From a virus: a stretch of 21,875 bases of DNA. The notes under the pieces were generated by a model. It ran no database searches. It worked only from the letters and a program-made list of their open reading frames with translations, and had not been told where the DNA came from. Positions 9,208-16,903 of this stretch are shown here, piece after piece (position 1 is the stretch's first letter; each line of letters begins with the position of its first letter). The position numbers and the translations under genes were made by a program. The stretch is taken from positions 10,098 through 31,972 of the IMG/VR virus record IMGVR_UViG_3300030333_007198. One strand, given 5' to 3'.

Positions 9208-12200
9208 GGTCTCCTGCCTCCAGCGTAAGTAGCGTTGTCTCTTAGTAACCCTCCGGGTCTTTGCTGTCTTTCTATTTCTTTTAGGACAACACCTCGGATA
9301 GCTTCGCCAAGTTTCTTTTGCTTTTCGACTTCTTTTTCGTCTCCTCTTTCGGAGTTTTCGCCTTGGCCAGATTGACTCTCGCTTTGCACTTGGGTTTTGC
9401 CACCTTTATCTATATTTATTGCTAGGTTTAGATTATTAGTAGTAACGCTGCTGCCACCAGCTCCTCCTTGTCCTCCTACTAAACCTCCCATATTATAACC
9501 GGGCATTCTGCCGCGATTCAATTCAGCCATGAACCCTGTCCCGTATTTAGCGGTAGTCTGTGGGCTCATTATATATTCGCCGCCCATTACTAACGCAGGA
9601 GAGCCACCTCTTGCCCCTTTTTCTACTGGCTTGCCTTCCCATGCTTTACCCCCCATGGGATTTGATTCTGTTCTTGAGGGGCCGCCGCCAAACGTCTCTC
9701 CTTCGGCCTTAGAATGCAATGCTCCTGCACCTATTGTCATTACAGCGGAGATATAGGCTTGGTTTCTCCTAGATCTTTTCTGATCTTTAACTGCATTTAT
9801 AGCCAGCCGTCTCCTTTCCATTTCTTGGAGTCTATATTGTTTATAGCTGGCTAAAGTTCTTTCTCTTTCAAACATTCTATTAGTCGCAGGGTCATCACTA
9901 AATATTCCAGCGCTAGATAATCTTCTGCTCATCGCAAAGCCACCACCGGTAGGCCTTGAAGTATCCTCTCCGCTATACATAAAGTCTTTTGCGAGTGAGA
10001 CTCTAGCCTGACCGCCAGAAGCATAACTATTTATAGCGTTGAGTGTTCCGTAACCTATTTTTTGCGCTGAGCTCTTTTTAATTACATATTCGCCGCCCTG
10101 CATGAAAGTCATAACGTCGTCTCTGACTCCCGAACCCCCTGTGACAACTCCTCCTTGGTTGTACCCTCTTGGAATATATCCCCCCTGACTTTTCTTGGCT
10201 GAATTTGCCAAAGACTCAAAGAAGCCAAACAAAGCGTCTACGCCCATATCTATGCCTCTGTCAGCCATTTTCGCGGCTAAGTTTGCGAATATGTCCCTCA
10301 TAGACTCTTTGAAGTCTTTCGCTCCAGAGGCTATATCTTTTATAGCACTTTTTGTAGAACCTTTAATATCTTCTCCGAGCTCTACCATGGCACTATCAAA
10401 AGCTAGAGCCGCGTCATCTCTGTCGTACATAAATGAATCAAAGAAACCTCCTGCTCCTTGAAACCCTTGCCCGCCTCTTATTCTGGACTCTCTAAGCGAT
10501 TTAGCCGCCGCCGCTTTTTGCGCGCCAGTAACTCCGCCGAAATCTCTATCTATAACCCTCAGACCCCTAACTGTAGTTGCCGCCATTGTTATCGCGTCTT
10601 TTCTGCCTTGTAAAAAATTACCCTGCTGAAATTGTTTTCTGGCCTCCAGTTCTTCTTTTTGAGCTTTTATGTTAGCTTCTGTTACTGACCTTTCAAATTC
10701 TTTTAATTGCGTTAGGTTATTTATAGACGCGTTATTCTTTTCTAGGTCTTCTACATACTTTAATAAAGCAGTTCTATATTTAGTCAAGGCTCCAGACTGC
10801 TCTGCTGTTAATTGTGTTGTTCCTCCAAGTTGATTAAGTCTCTGTACAGACTTTCTTAGATCTGAGGCGATACCTTCTTCAGTAAATAGCCCAGCGTCGA
10901 AACCCTCTCTCATAAGAGATATCCTACTTAATTCGTCTTGTATAGGATTAAAATTCTTACCCTCTACAGTTCCGCCTCCAGAACCTGCGCCCATGCCAAA
11001 CTGATTCTGCAAAGAAGTTAGCATGCTTCCGCCAAGTTCGTTGAGTCTCTTTCCTGTTAATATCTCTCTAGTTTGATTAAGCTGTAGCTCCTCTAAGCCA
11101 TATTTGTTATCTAAGAAACCTCCTAGATTTGCAGATTGGAAATTCAGGGCAGCCATATCACCGCCTCTTATACCTGCTAGGCTAGCGCCCGATTTAAAAT
11201 CTATAGCAGCTAAGGCCTGCTTGTTGGCGGTGCTAGCTCTCAGCATTTTCAACTGATTATCTAAAGCGACTCTACCTTTAATTAAATCAATATTGCTATC
11301 TAGAATTCCATCAAGCATTTCTTTGTTAGCTTTAGTAAAGTCTTTTCGTTGTTTTACTTGTATTTGTGTATTTTTAACTATATCTTCACCAGCTTTATTA
11401 CTTGCAAGAGCCTCTCTAGCTATATCTACTAATTGGTTTTTTAATTTTACAGGCACATTTTCTCCAAGCAGGGCTTCGCCAAACCCTGCAGCAAGTTTTC
11501 CGTCTTTCACTAAAGATTGCACGACTTTTAGAAAGGAATCCTTGAAAAAGTCTGCTCCCATGAAGCTTGGTGCTTTTGCTGCGGTAGTAGCATCCATTCC
11601 CATAACAGATTTGAAACCCTCTGCTATAATTTGCTGACGAGTCTGTCCAGCTATTCCTTTGCCTTGAATGTCTGTCAAAGAAGTGAATAGGGTATTAAAG
11701 CTATCTGCGTATGTTTTTACAAACTTTTCATTGCCTCCGAAGTCTTTTAGTTTTGCATCTAAATCAGTAAGCATGCCGTGCTGAGCAGCCACATCCAGAG
11801 ACCCATAATGTTGAATCAGAGAGGGTGCTTGGCGTTCGTGCGCCTCAAAGTCTGCCTGCGTCGGTAAAGCGGCGGTCGCTGTCATCGCTCTTATATTTTT
11901 AAAAGCTGTAGCACTCTGTTTTCTGCCTTCTGCCAACATTACAGCTTCTTGCAAAGCCCCCATACCCTCTTGTTTGCCTTGAAGCTGTTCTATAAGTATA
12001 CGTCTTATAGTGTCAGGGGATCCAATACCTTTTAATGAATCTTTTTTACCTGCTCTCACAGCCTGTACATACAAAGCCTCTAGCTGCACCCTTCTCTGAT
12101 TTAATTGCTCCTCGGTTATAGTCCCATCTTTTACCAACTCCCTTAGATTCATCGCATCTTGAGCCATGGCGCTCATTGCATTTTTGAAGTCGCCAGTCTC

Positions 12201-15200
12201 GCCTAAAGTTCTTTGCAACTCTTCTTCTAGTTCTTGTAATGCTTTTTCTGTTGGATCTGCTTTACCCATGCCGTAACCAAGAGCGGCTCCTCCTGCGGCC
12301 AGTCCAGCGGTCGCCAGAAGGCTCAGGCCGCCTGTAAAAGGAGCTAATGCTGCTCCAGCCATCATACCCACACTGCCCCCAGTTATACCACCCATCAAGC
12401 CACCTTCGTCCATACCTGTCTTTTTAGCTATAGCCGGAGCCATCATATAGCCTCCCATAGACACTGCCATTCCTAGAGGCCCACCTGCACGACCAAGCAT
12501 CCTAGACAGTCTGCCTGTAGCTTTCGTGCTTTTCTTCGTTTCTTCAGTGTCTTTTTTCGTAGCTTCAGTACCTTTTTTCGTTTCCTCCTTTAGGCCAGCA
12601 CTTTCCGGCGATTCTATTATAATTTTACCGCTTGATGATATCAAGTGGGAGGGCATACCTTTATCGGCCATAAACTTTAGAGTCTTCGCGTCGGCTCCAC
12701 CTATTCCTTTTGCGTCTTCGAAATCTACAAAGTTAGGTACTCCATGAGTCTTTGGATTTATACCCATGCTTCTCGACCTACTGATACCTTGCCCTAAGCC
12801 ACCGGGTTCATGAATTGTATTATATACTCCTAAACCCCTCGGATTACCCGGACTTCTCAAAGCTTGATTTGCTCCCACGCGAATCGCAGACGCGGGAACA
12901 CCGGCCGCTCTTTCTCTTTTAATAGCGTCTGTTAAAGGAGAAAAGTTCGGAACTAACCCTAAAGCTCTACCTCTACCTCTGCCTCCGCCGACTGTAGGTA
13001 AAAGTTTTTCTGCTCTCTCTGATATTTCCTCTTTTTTTAATCTGTCCATAAAAGGAAGCGCTCCACTTTCTTTGAACAACGGACCGCTAACAGCATCTGC
13101 CGCTATTAATATACCTTGGTTATAAGACTTTTTAATTATACTTCTTATAGCGTCTGAGGTGGCAGTTCTTTTTGCGTCGGCCCTTTGAAGCATTGGGTCA
13201 AACCTCAGATGCCTTTTGAAATTTTTAGTAGGAGATCCAGACTCTTCGAAATCAAACGGCGCGTTGTCTGTGCCTCCTGTAGCCTGCATGAACCTAGTTG
13301 GGCTATGTAAAGCTAGCTGAATAGACTTTTCGAACAGTTCTCCTTCTGTAGATTTCGGGAGAAGTCTTTTCCCCATCATTTTTTCTTTGATTTTATCTAC
13401 TCTAGGACCTTGATTGCCTAATACTCCCCCTATAGCTTGCGCTCCTATTCTTGCTAAAGGATCTATCAGCTCATTGTTTATAGCTTGACTAAAATTAAAT
13501 GCGTCTTCTCCCTGAGCTTGCAGACTCCTTCTCAGCACCTCGAGAGAAGAAACTTGAATATTTTTGAACCCTATTACTTCTTTGCTTGCTCTAAGGGCCG
13601 CAGCTTCTCCTTCTGTTTTCTTGACTCTATCTATATAAGGTTTAAATACTTTTAGCTGCCCTATAGATGTACTTGTTGTGCCATTTTTCCTACTCGCACC
13701 TGTTAGGGACACCACTCCAACTTGGCCCTTGGTGTCATAATAGTCTTTAAATTTGTCTACTTTCCCGCCAGCGGGTTTTTTAACTCTTGGGTCTACTATG
13801 AAGCCTTCATTGACTAAGTTTTGTATTTGCTGATTGCTAACATCAACCTTTTGCCCCTTTTCAACCGGTCCGATACTCGCTGACGCTCTACCACGCTTAA
13901 GCATGGTTACAGTGTAATTAAAGTTAGGAACAAAGCCGCCAGCTGCGTAAGGATCGAAGCCGTGTGCAGCGCCGAAGGCCTTTTTGTAATTAGACCCGGC
14001 TGCGCTGCTACGCGGTGGCATTATAGCAGGTTGAACCATACCCGGGAATTGCTTGACGGTCTCTGCGCCATTGTACATAACGGAGCCTTCTCCGGGTATA
14101 CTCATGGTCTTTATGCCTCCTGCCCTATAACCTCCTGCTGCGGCCGCGGCTCTCTCGGCATTAGGATCGGCAAAGTTGGGAACGAAGCCGTGTGCTCTCC
14201 CGCCTCTTCTCATCGGCCCAAAAGTCATCATACTCGCAGATATAGACCTTGAAGTCGCTGCTAGCTTGGTTGCTTCTACGTTAGAAGCTCTCATAGCAGC
14301 TAGCATGTCTTTTGCTGCGGCTGCGGCTGATAGTTCTCCTCTTTCTATCTGTTTAATTATAGCAGGCTGTCTAGTCAGCTCTGCAGTGACGGCCGCTTCT
14401 ATATCTTTTCTCTGCAGTATACTTTTATTTAATTCAAAAATACCTGCTATAGCTTTACCTGTAAATTTACCAAAGTCTATAAACAGCTTACCGATTCCAG
14501 CAGTGACCAACACTAGTCCCGGCCCGCCTATAAAACTACCTATGCCTTTTAATATATCTTTGCCTATACCTTTGCCAAATTCTTCAAATCTACCGCCCTC
14601 TGAAAAAGCTCCTATAGCAGAGTTTACCAAACCCAAAACATTTTCTATAGCTGGTTTTAAAGTTGCTCCTCCTATAGCTGATCCAGCTTTAGTAAGATTT
14701 ACAAGAGTCTTATTGACTAAAGCATCAAGAGTTTGGTTTAACTGTTCGTTTTTTCTGTAAGCCTCGTCTGTGGCTGTGGCCGACTCTCTGACCGCTCTAC
14801 TGTACACGCCATATTTACTGGAAAGATCGCCTAAAGCTGCGCGTAAAATATTAACTTGGAAAACACCAGCGACACTTTCAGCTATCTGCCCCTGTTGTAT
14901 CTGACTCAGGTCTTGGAACTTGGCCGCCAAATTCTCCAAAACTTTAGTCGCTGGCAGCATGGCTCCCTGCATGTCTCTGGTGGCAACTCCAATTTGAGCC
15001 AGTTTTTTCTGTACGTCGGTTCTCTGTATTCTAGTAAATATAGTTTTGAAGGCGTTACCAATAACAGCGCCGCCTCGAGCAGTTCTTTGTTGTACTGCGG
15101 TAGTTATAGCGAGGAGCTCGTCCATGCTAACACCTGCGTCAACAGCAGATGAACCAACACGAGAAATAGCTTTTGCAAGATCGTCTGAGCTAACAGCAAA

Positions 15201-15827
15201 TGCCTGATCGACCTTTGCCATTTTGTTCACGACCTGAGCTGAATTAATTCCAGCTTTAGCAAATGAGTTTACTGCTGCGGTTAGAGAAGATACAGCTTCC
15301 TCTGCGCCCATACCTGTCAAACGCGACAGGATCATCGCATCGTTTAATCTTTTTAAAGTCTTTTCCGTACCAAGACCCTGACGAGCCAACTCGGTTGCTC
15401 CTGCGGCTATAGTCTTAAAAGATTGTCCTGTTTGAGCAGCTACCTTAAATAGTTGATCTCCAAACTGTTGCAAGCTTGCTGCGCTAGCTCCCAAAACGAC
15501 ATTAATATCAGTTAAAGATTTTTCTACCGCTACTGTAGCTTTTACAGTTTCTTTTAGAGCTTTTTGAACTTGGAATATGAGTCCTGCTGAAGCGCCAAAC
15601 GCAATAACACGAGCGTTTGCAGCGGCCATTGATTTTTCAAACTCGCCAGCATTTGCTGTAGCTGCGGATAGGCCTTCACCTAAAGGCTTAAGGGACTTAC
15701 CTCCTCTTCCGCCTATAGACGCAACCCTCTTCTCAACACCAGCTAAAGACCTATCTAACTTTTTTAGATCTTTTTCAGCCTTTGCCGTGATTATCTCTAA
15801 TTCTGCCCGTAACTTTTCCGTAGCCAC
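9204..15827 (-). CDS. Phage tail tape measure protein (2207 aa) with embedded modules
   Basis: The tape measure sets tail length, fills the tube lumen during assembly and is expected to leave with the DNA. An N-terminal coiled coil (about 1-60) is followed by an Ala-rich TP901-type tape measure domain (about 65-400; KSLTDINVVLGAS, GMGAEEAVSSLTAAVNSFAKAG). A hydrophobic Gly segment lies near 420-460. Four VPNF motifs (residues 549, 633, 959, 1030) bound unusual modules, one nuclease-like. Three TKKxTEx heptads (1082-1104) and a Gly/Ala/Met-rich, probably membrane-active segment (about 1112-1190) follow, then long helical ruler sequence. The C terminus has the typical end domain (DFKESMRDIFANLAAK) and two GGEY motifs (1911 and 2082). 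The start is GTG (15825-15827); a TAA two codons upstream excludes a longer form, and no Shine-Dalgarno sequence is evident. The usual ~0.15 nm per residue gives a tail near 260-330 nm, depending on whether the modules count. Confidence 0.95.
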   Translation of the reverse strand: MATEKLRAELEIITAKAEKDLKKLDRSLAGVEKRVASIGGRGGKSLKPLGEGLSAATANAGEFEKSMAAANARVIAFGASAGLIFQVQKALKETVKATVAVEKSLTDINVVLGASAASLQQFGDQLFKVAAQTGQSFKTIAAGATELARQGLGTEKTLKRLNDAMILSRLTGMGAEEAVSSLTAAVNSFAKAGINSAQVVNKMAKVDQAFAVSSDDLAKAISRVGSSAVDAGVSMDELLAITTAVQQRTARGGAVIGNAFKTIFTRIQRTDVQKKLAQIGVATRDMQGAMLPATKVLENLAAKFQDLSQIQQGQIAESVAGVFQVNILRAALGDLSSKYGVYSRAVRESATATDEAYRKNEQLNQTLDALVNKTLVNLTKAGSAIGGATLKPAIENVLGLVNSAIGAFSEGGRFEEFGKGIGKDILKGIGSFIGGPGLVLVTAGIGKLFIDFGKFTGKAIAGIFELNKSILQRKDIEAAVTAELTRQPAIIKQIERGELSAAAAAKDMLAAMRASNVEATKLAATSRSISASMMTFGPMRRGGRAHGFVPNFADPNAERAAAAAGGYRAGGIKTMSIPGEGSVMYNGAETVKQFPGMVQPAIMPPRSSAAGSNYKKAFGAAHGFDPYAAGGFVPNFNYTVTMLKRGRASASIGPVEKGQKVDVSNQQIQNLVNEGFIVDPRVKKPAGGKVDKFKDYYDTKGQVGVVSLTGASRKNGTTSTSIGQLKVFKPYIDRVKKTEGEAAALRASKEVIGFKNIQVSSLEVLRRSLQAQGEDAFNFSQAINNELIDPLARIGAQAIGGVLGNQGPRVDKIKEKMMGKRLLPKSTEGELFEKSIQLALHSPTRFMQATGGTDNAPFDFEESGSPTKNFKRHLRFDPMLQRADAKRTATSDAIRSIIKKSYNQGILIAADAVSGPLFKESGALPFMDRLKKEEISERAEKLLPTVGGGRGRGRALGLVPNFSPLTDAIKRERAAGVPASAIRVGANQALRSPGNPRGLGVYNTIHEPGGLGQGISRSRSMGINPKTHGVPNFVDFEDAKGIGGADAKTLKFMADKGMPSHLISSSGKIIIESPESAGLKEETKKGTEATKKDTEETKKSTKATGRLSRMLGRAGGPLGMAVSMGGYMMAPAIAKKTGMDEGGLMGGITGGSVGMMAGAALAPFTGGLSLLATAGLAAGGAALGYGMGKADPTEKALQELEEELQRTLGETGDFKNAMSAMAQDAMNLRELVKDGTITEEQLNQRRVQLEALYVQAVRAGKKDSLKGIGSPDTIRRILIEQLQGKQEGMGALQEAVMLAEGRKQSATAFKNIRAMTATAALPTQADFEAHERQAPSLIQHYGSLDVAAQHGMLTDLDAKLKDFGGNEKFVKTYADSFNTLFTSLTDIQGKGIAGQTRQQIIAEGFKSVMGMDATTAAKAPSFMGADFFKDSFLKVVQSLVKDGKLAAGFGEALLGENVPVKLKNQLVDIAREALASNKAGEDIVKNTQIQVKQRKDFTKANKEMLDGILDSNIDLIKGRVALDNQLKMLRASTANKQALAAIDFKSGASLAGIRGGDMAALNFQSANLGGFLDNKYGLEELQLNQTREILTGKRLNELGGSMLTSLQNQFGMGAGSGGGTVEGKNFNPIQDELSRISLMREGFDAGLFTEEGIASDLRKSVQRLNQLGGTTQLTAEQSGALTKYRTALLKYVEDLEKNNASINNLTQLKEFERSVTEANIKAQKEELEARKQFQQGNFLQGRKDAITMAATTVRGLRVIDRDFGGVTGAQKAAAAKSLRESRIRGGQGFQGAGGFFDSFMYDRDDAALAFDSAMVELGEDIKGSTKSAIKDIASGAKDFKESMRDIFANLAAKMADRGIDMGVDALFGFFESLANSAKKSQGGYIPRGYNQGGVVTGGSGVRDDVMTFMQGGEYVIKKSSAQKIGYGTLNAINSYASGGQARVSLAKDFMYSGEDTSRPTGGGFAMSRRLSSAGIFSDDPATNRMFERERTLASYKQYRLQEMERRRLAINAVKDQKRSRRNQAYISAVMTIGAGALHSKAEGETFGGGPSRTESNPMGGKAWEGKPVEKGARGGSPALVMGGEYIMSPQTTAKYGTGFMAELNRGRMPGYNMGGLVGGQGGAGGSSVTTNNLNLAINIDKGGKTQVQSESQSGQGENSERGDEKEVEKQKKLGEAIRGVVLKEIERQQRPGGLLRDNATYAGGRRP
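12729..14183 (-). repeat. Four dispersed VPNF motifs delimiting modules in the tape measure
   Basis: Four copies of a G-x-VPNF or G-VPNF motif occur at HGFVPNFAD (V549, bases 14172-14183), GGFVPNFNY (V633, 13920-13931), LGLVPNFSP (V959, 12942-12953) and HGVPNFVDF (V1030, 12729-12740). They separate three modules: 553-632 (contains FPGMVQPAIMPP and HGFDPYAAGG), 637-958 (nuclease-like) and 963-1029 (contains AGVPASAIRVG and GLGVYNTIHEPGGLGQG). The codons differ between copies, so the repeat is kept at protein level and is not a recent DNA duplication. A role as protease sites or as packing anchors inside the tube is only inference. Confidence 0.85.
13089..13364 (-). other. Candidate PD-(D/E)XK-like nuclease core inside the tape measure
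   Basis: Residues about 822-913 of the tape measure contain a helix with GELFEKSIQLAL (E830, E833). A short segment with APFDFEES (D859) follows, then RADAKRTATS (D884-x-K886) and a helix SDAIRSIIKKSYN. The order helix-Glu, Asp on a strand, D-x-K on a strand, then helix matches the core layout of PD-(D/E)XK nucleases. This is a by-eye pattern match; fold and activity are not shown. A purely structural domain with chance spacing of acidic residues is the main alternative. Confidence 0.45.
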
Positions 15828-15846
15828 GTATTAAATTACACTTTTT

Positions 15847-16842
15847 TTACTTAACTCCGTGTAATTTCATCATATCCTCCATGCTAAGTCTACCCCCTTG
15901 TTCTTTGGCTTTTTGATCTAAATCTATAACATCTTGGCTTTGGTCAATACCCGCTTTTGCCAAGTCTTCTTTTGTGGCTCCTACTATACTAGATGCTCCA
16001 CCCTCACCTTCGCTAGAGCTCTTTTCTAGTATTTCTTTAACATTTTTACTGGATTCTGCCCATTCGATTAATTTTTCTGGATCTTCTACTATATGATCTG
16101 GTATTTTGTCTTCAGAATTTTGAATTATACTTTTAAAATATTTACCGTAGCTAAACAACTCGGCTTGATAAAAGGTTAAATGTATTATAGGTTTCCCGTA
16201 AAAATTAAATATATTGTCATCTGACAAATAAAATATATTAGTAAAAAAATCAGATAAAGAAATTCTTTTGAGATTTTCTCCTTGGAATTTTTCATTATTT
16301 TGAGAATATATACTAAATATCTCAGATACTTGGCTTTCTTCTAGATCGTCAAATTCATTCTCTTTAAACATTCTTTTCCCATCTTTGTCTAATATAGATA
16401 AATGCATGTAGTATTCATTTATCCTTCTGTGGGCATATTCTTCTGCGGTGAACCCAACTATAGATTCTTTCTCTGCTAAAATCTCATATAATTTTTCTTC
16501 ATTTTGTTTTATCTCTTTTTTGATCTGGTCTATTTGGGCTTGAAGAAAAAGTTTGGATTTAGTTTTATTTAATCCTTTCACTAAGTTTTGAATCCTTTTG
16601 ACTTCATCATCTTTTTCGCTGGACCAGAGACCTTCTTTTATCAAATATTCTATCTTATCTTCTCTTTTGGATAGACCTTGACTGACAGCTTTTTCAAAAT
16701 AAAAATGGTTTTTGATATCAGTTTTCGCCGCATCTAAATTATTTATATGCTTTATTCTTATCTCACCAAAGTTATTTGTGTTAATCAAAGAGTAACCTTC
16801 GATTATCTCAGAAAAAACTAATTTTAACTTTTGTTTTTCCAT
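15847..16842 (-). CDS. Probable tail assembly protein upstream of the tape measure (331 aa)
   Basis: This gene ends 19 bases before the tape measure start, the place normally held by tail assembly chaperones that coat the tape measure. It has no recognised catalytic motif. Residues about 78-126 form a strong coiled coil (KRIQNLVKGLNKTKSKL, QIKKEIKQNEEKLYEIL). A mixed region follows with ISLSDFFTNIFYL and FYGKPIIHLTFYQAELFSYG (about 195-235). The C terminus is Ser/Gly-rich and ends in SMEDMMKLHGVK. I recall similar proteins of unknown function in marine phages, but this cannot be checked here. Its ATG (16840-16842) directly abuts the T-run of a terminator hairpin, so translation must initiate without a normal Shine-Dalgarno sequence; the only G-run lies in the hairpin arm. 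No in-frame alternative start lies close by. Chaperone function is inferred from position. Confidence 0.6.
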   Translation of the reverse strand: MEKQKLKLVFSEIIEGYSLINTNNFGEIRIKHINNLDAAKTDIKNHFYFEKAVSQGLSKREDKIEYLIKEGLWSSEKDDEVKRIQNLVKGLNKTKSKLFLQAQIDQIKKEIKQNEEKLYEILAEKESIVGFTAEEYAHRRINEYYMHLSILDKDGKRMFKENEFDDLEESQVSEIFSIYSQNNEKFQGENLKRISLSDFFTNIFYLSDDNIFNFYGKPIIHLTFYQAELFSYGKYFKSIIQNSEDKIPDHIVEDPEKLIEWAESSKNVKEILEKSSSEGEGGASSIVGATKEDLAKAGIDQSQDVIDLDQKAKEQGGRLSMEDMMKLHGVK

Positions 16843-16867
16843 AAAAAATAGCCCCCCGAAGGGGGCT
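16843..16867 (-). terminator. Intrinsic terminator with C(UUCG)G tetraloop, inside the operon
   Basis: On the minus strand AGCCCCC, loop TTCG and GGGGGCT form a 7-bp stem with an extra-stable C(UUCG)G tetraloop. TATTTTTT follows and runs directly into the ATG of the 331-residue gene. It lies 37 bases after the stop of the 261-residue gene. The geometry is that of a strong Rho-independent terminator and predicts reduced transcription of the downstream chaperone-slot and tape measure genes. Confidence 0.88.
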
Positions 16868-16903
16868 TGGTTTTAATACAACTAAAAGTATTCTAAATGC
16901 CCC

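Noticed and set aside
14176-14760. A 194-codon plus-strand open frame antisense to the tape measure gene
   Set aside because: It mirrors Ala/Gly-rich codons of the tape measure, is Ser/Pro/Ala-biased without domain features, and the opposite frame is a well-supported gene.
15828-15846. Frameshift or readthrough fusion of the 331-residue protein with the tape measure
   Set aside because: The tape measure frame has a TAA only two codons before its GTG, so no overlap exists through which a fusion could form.
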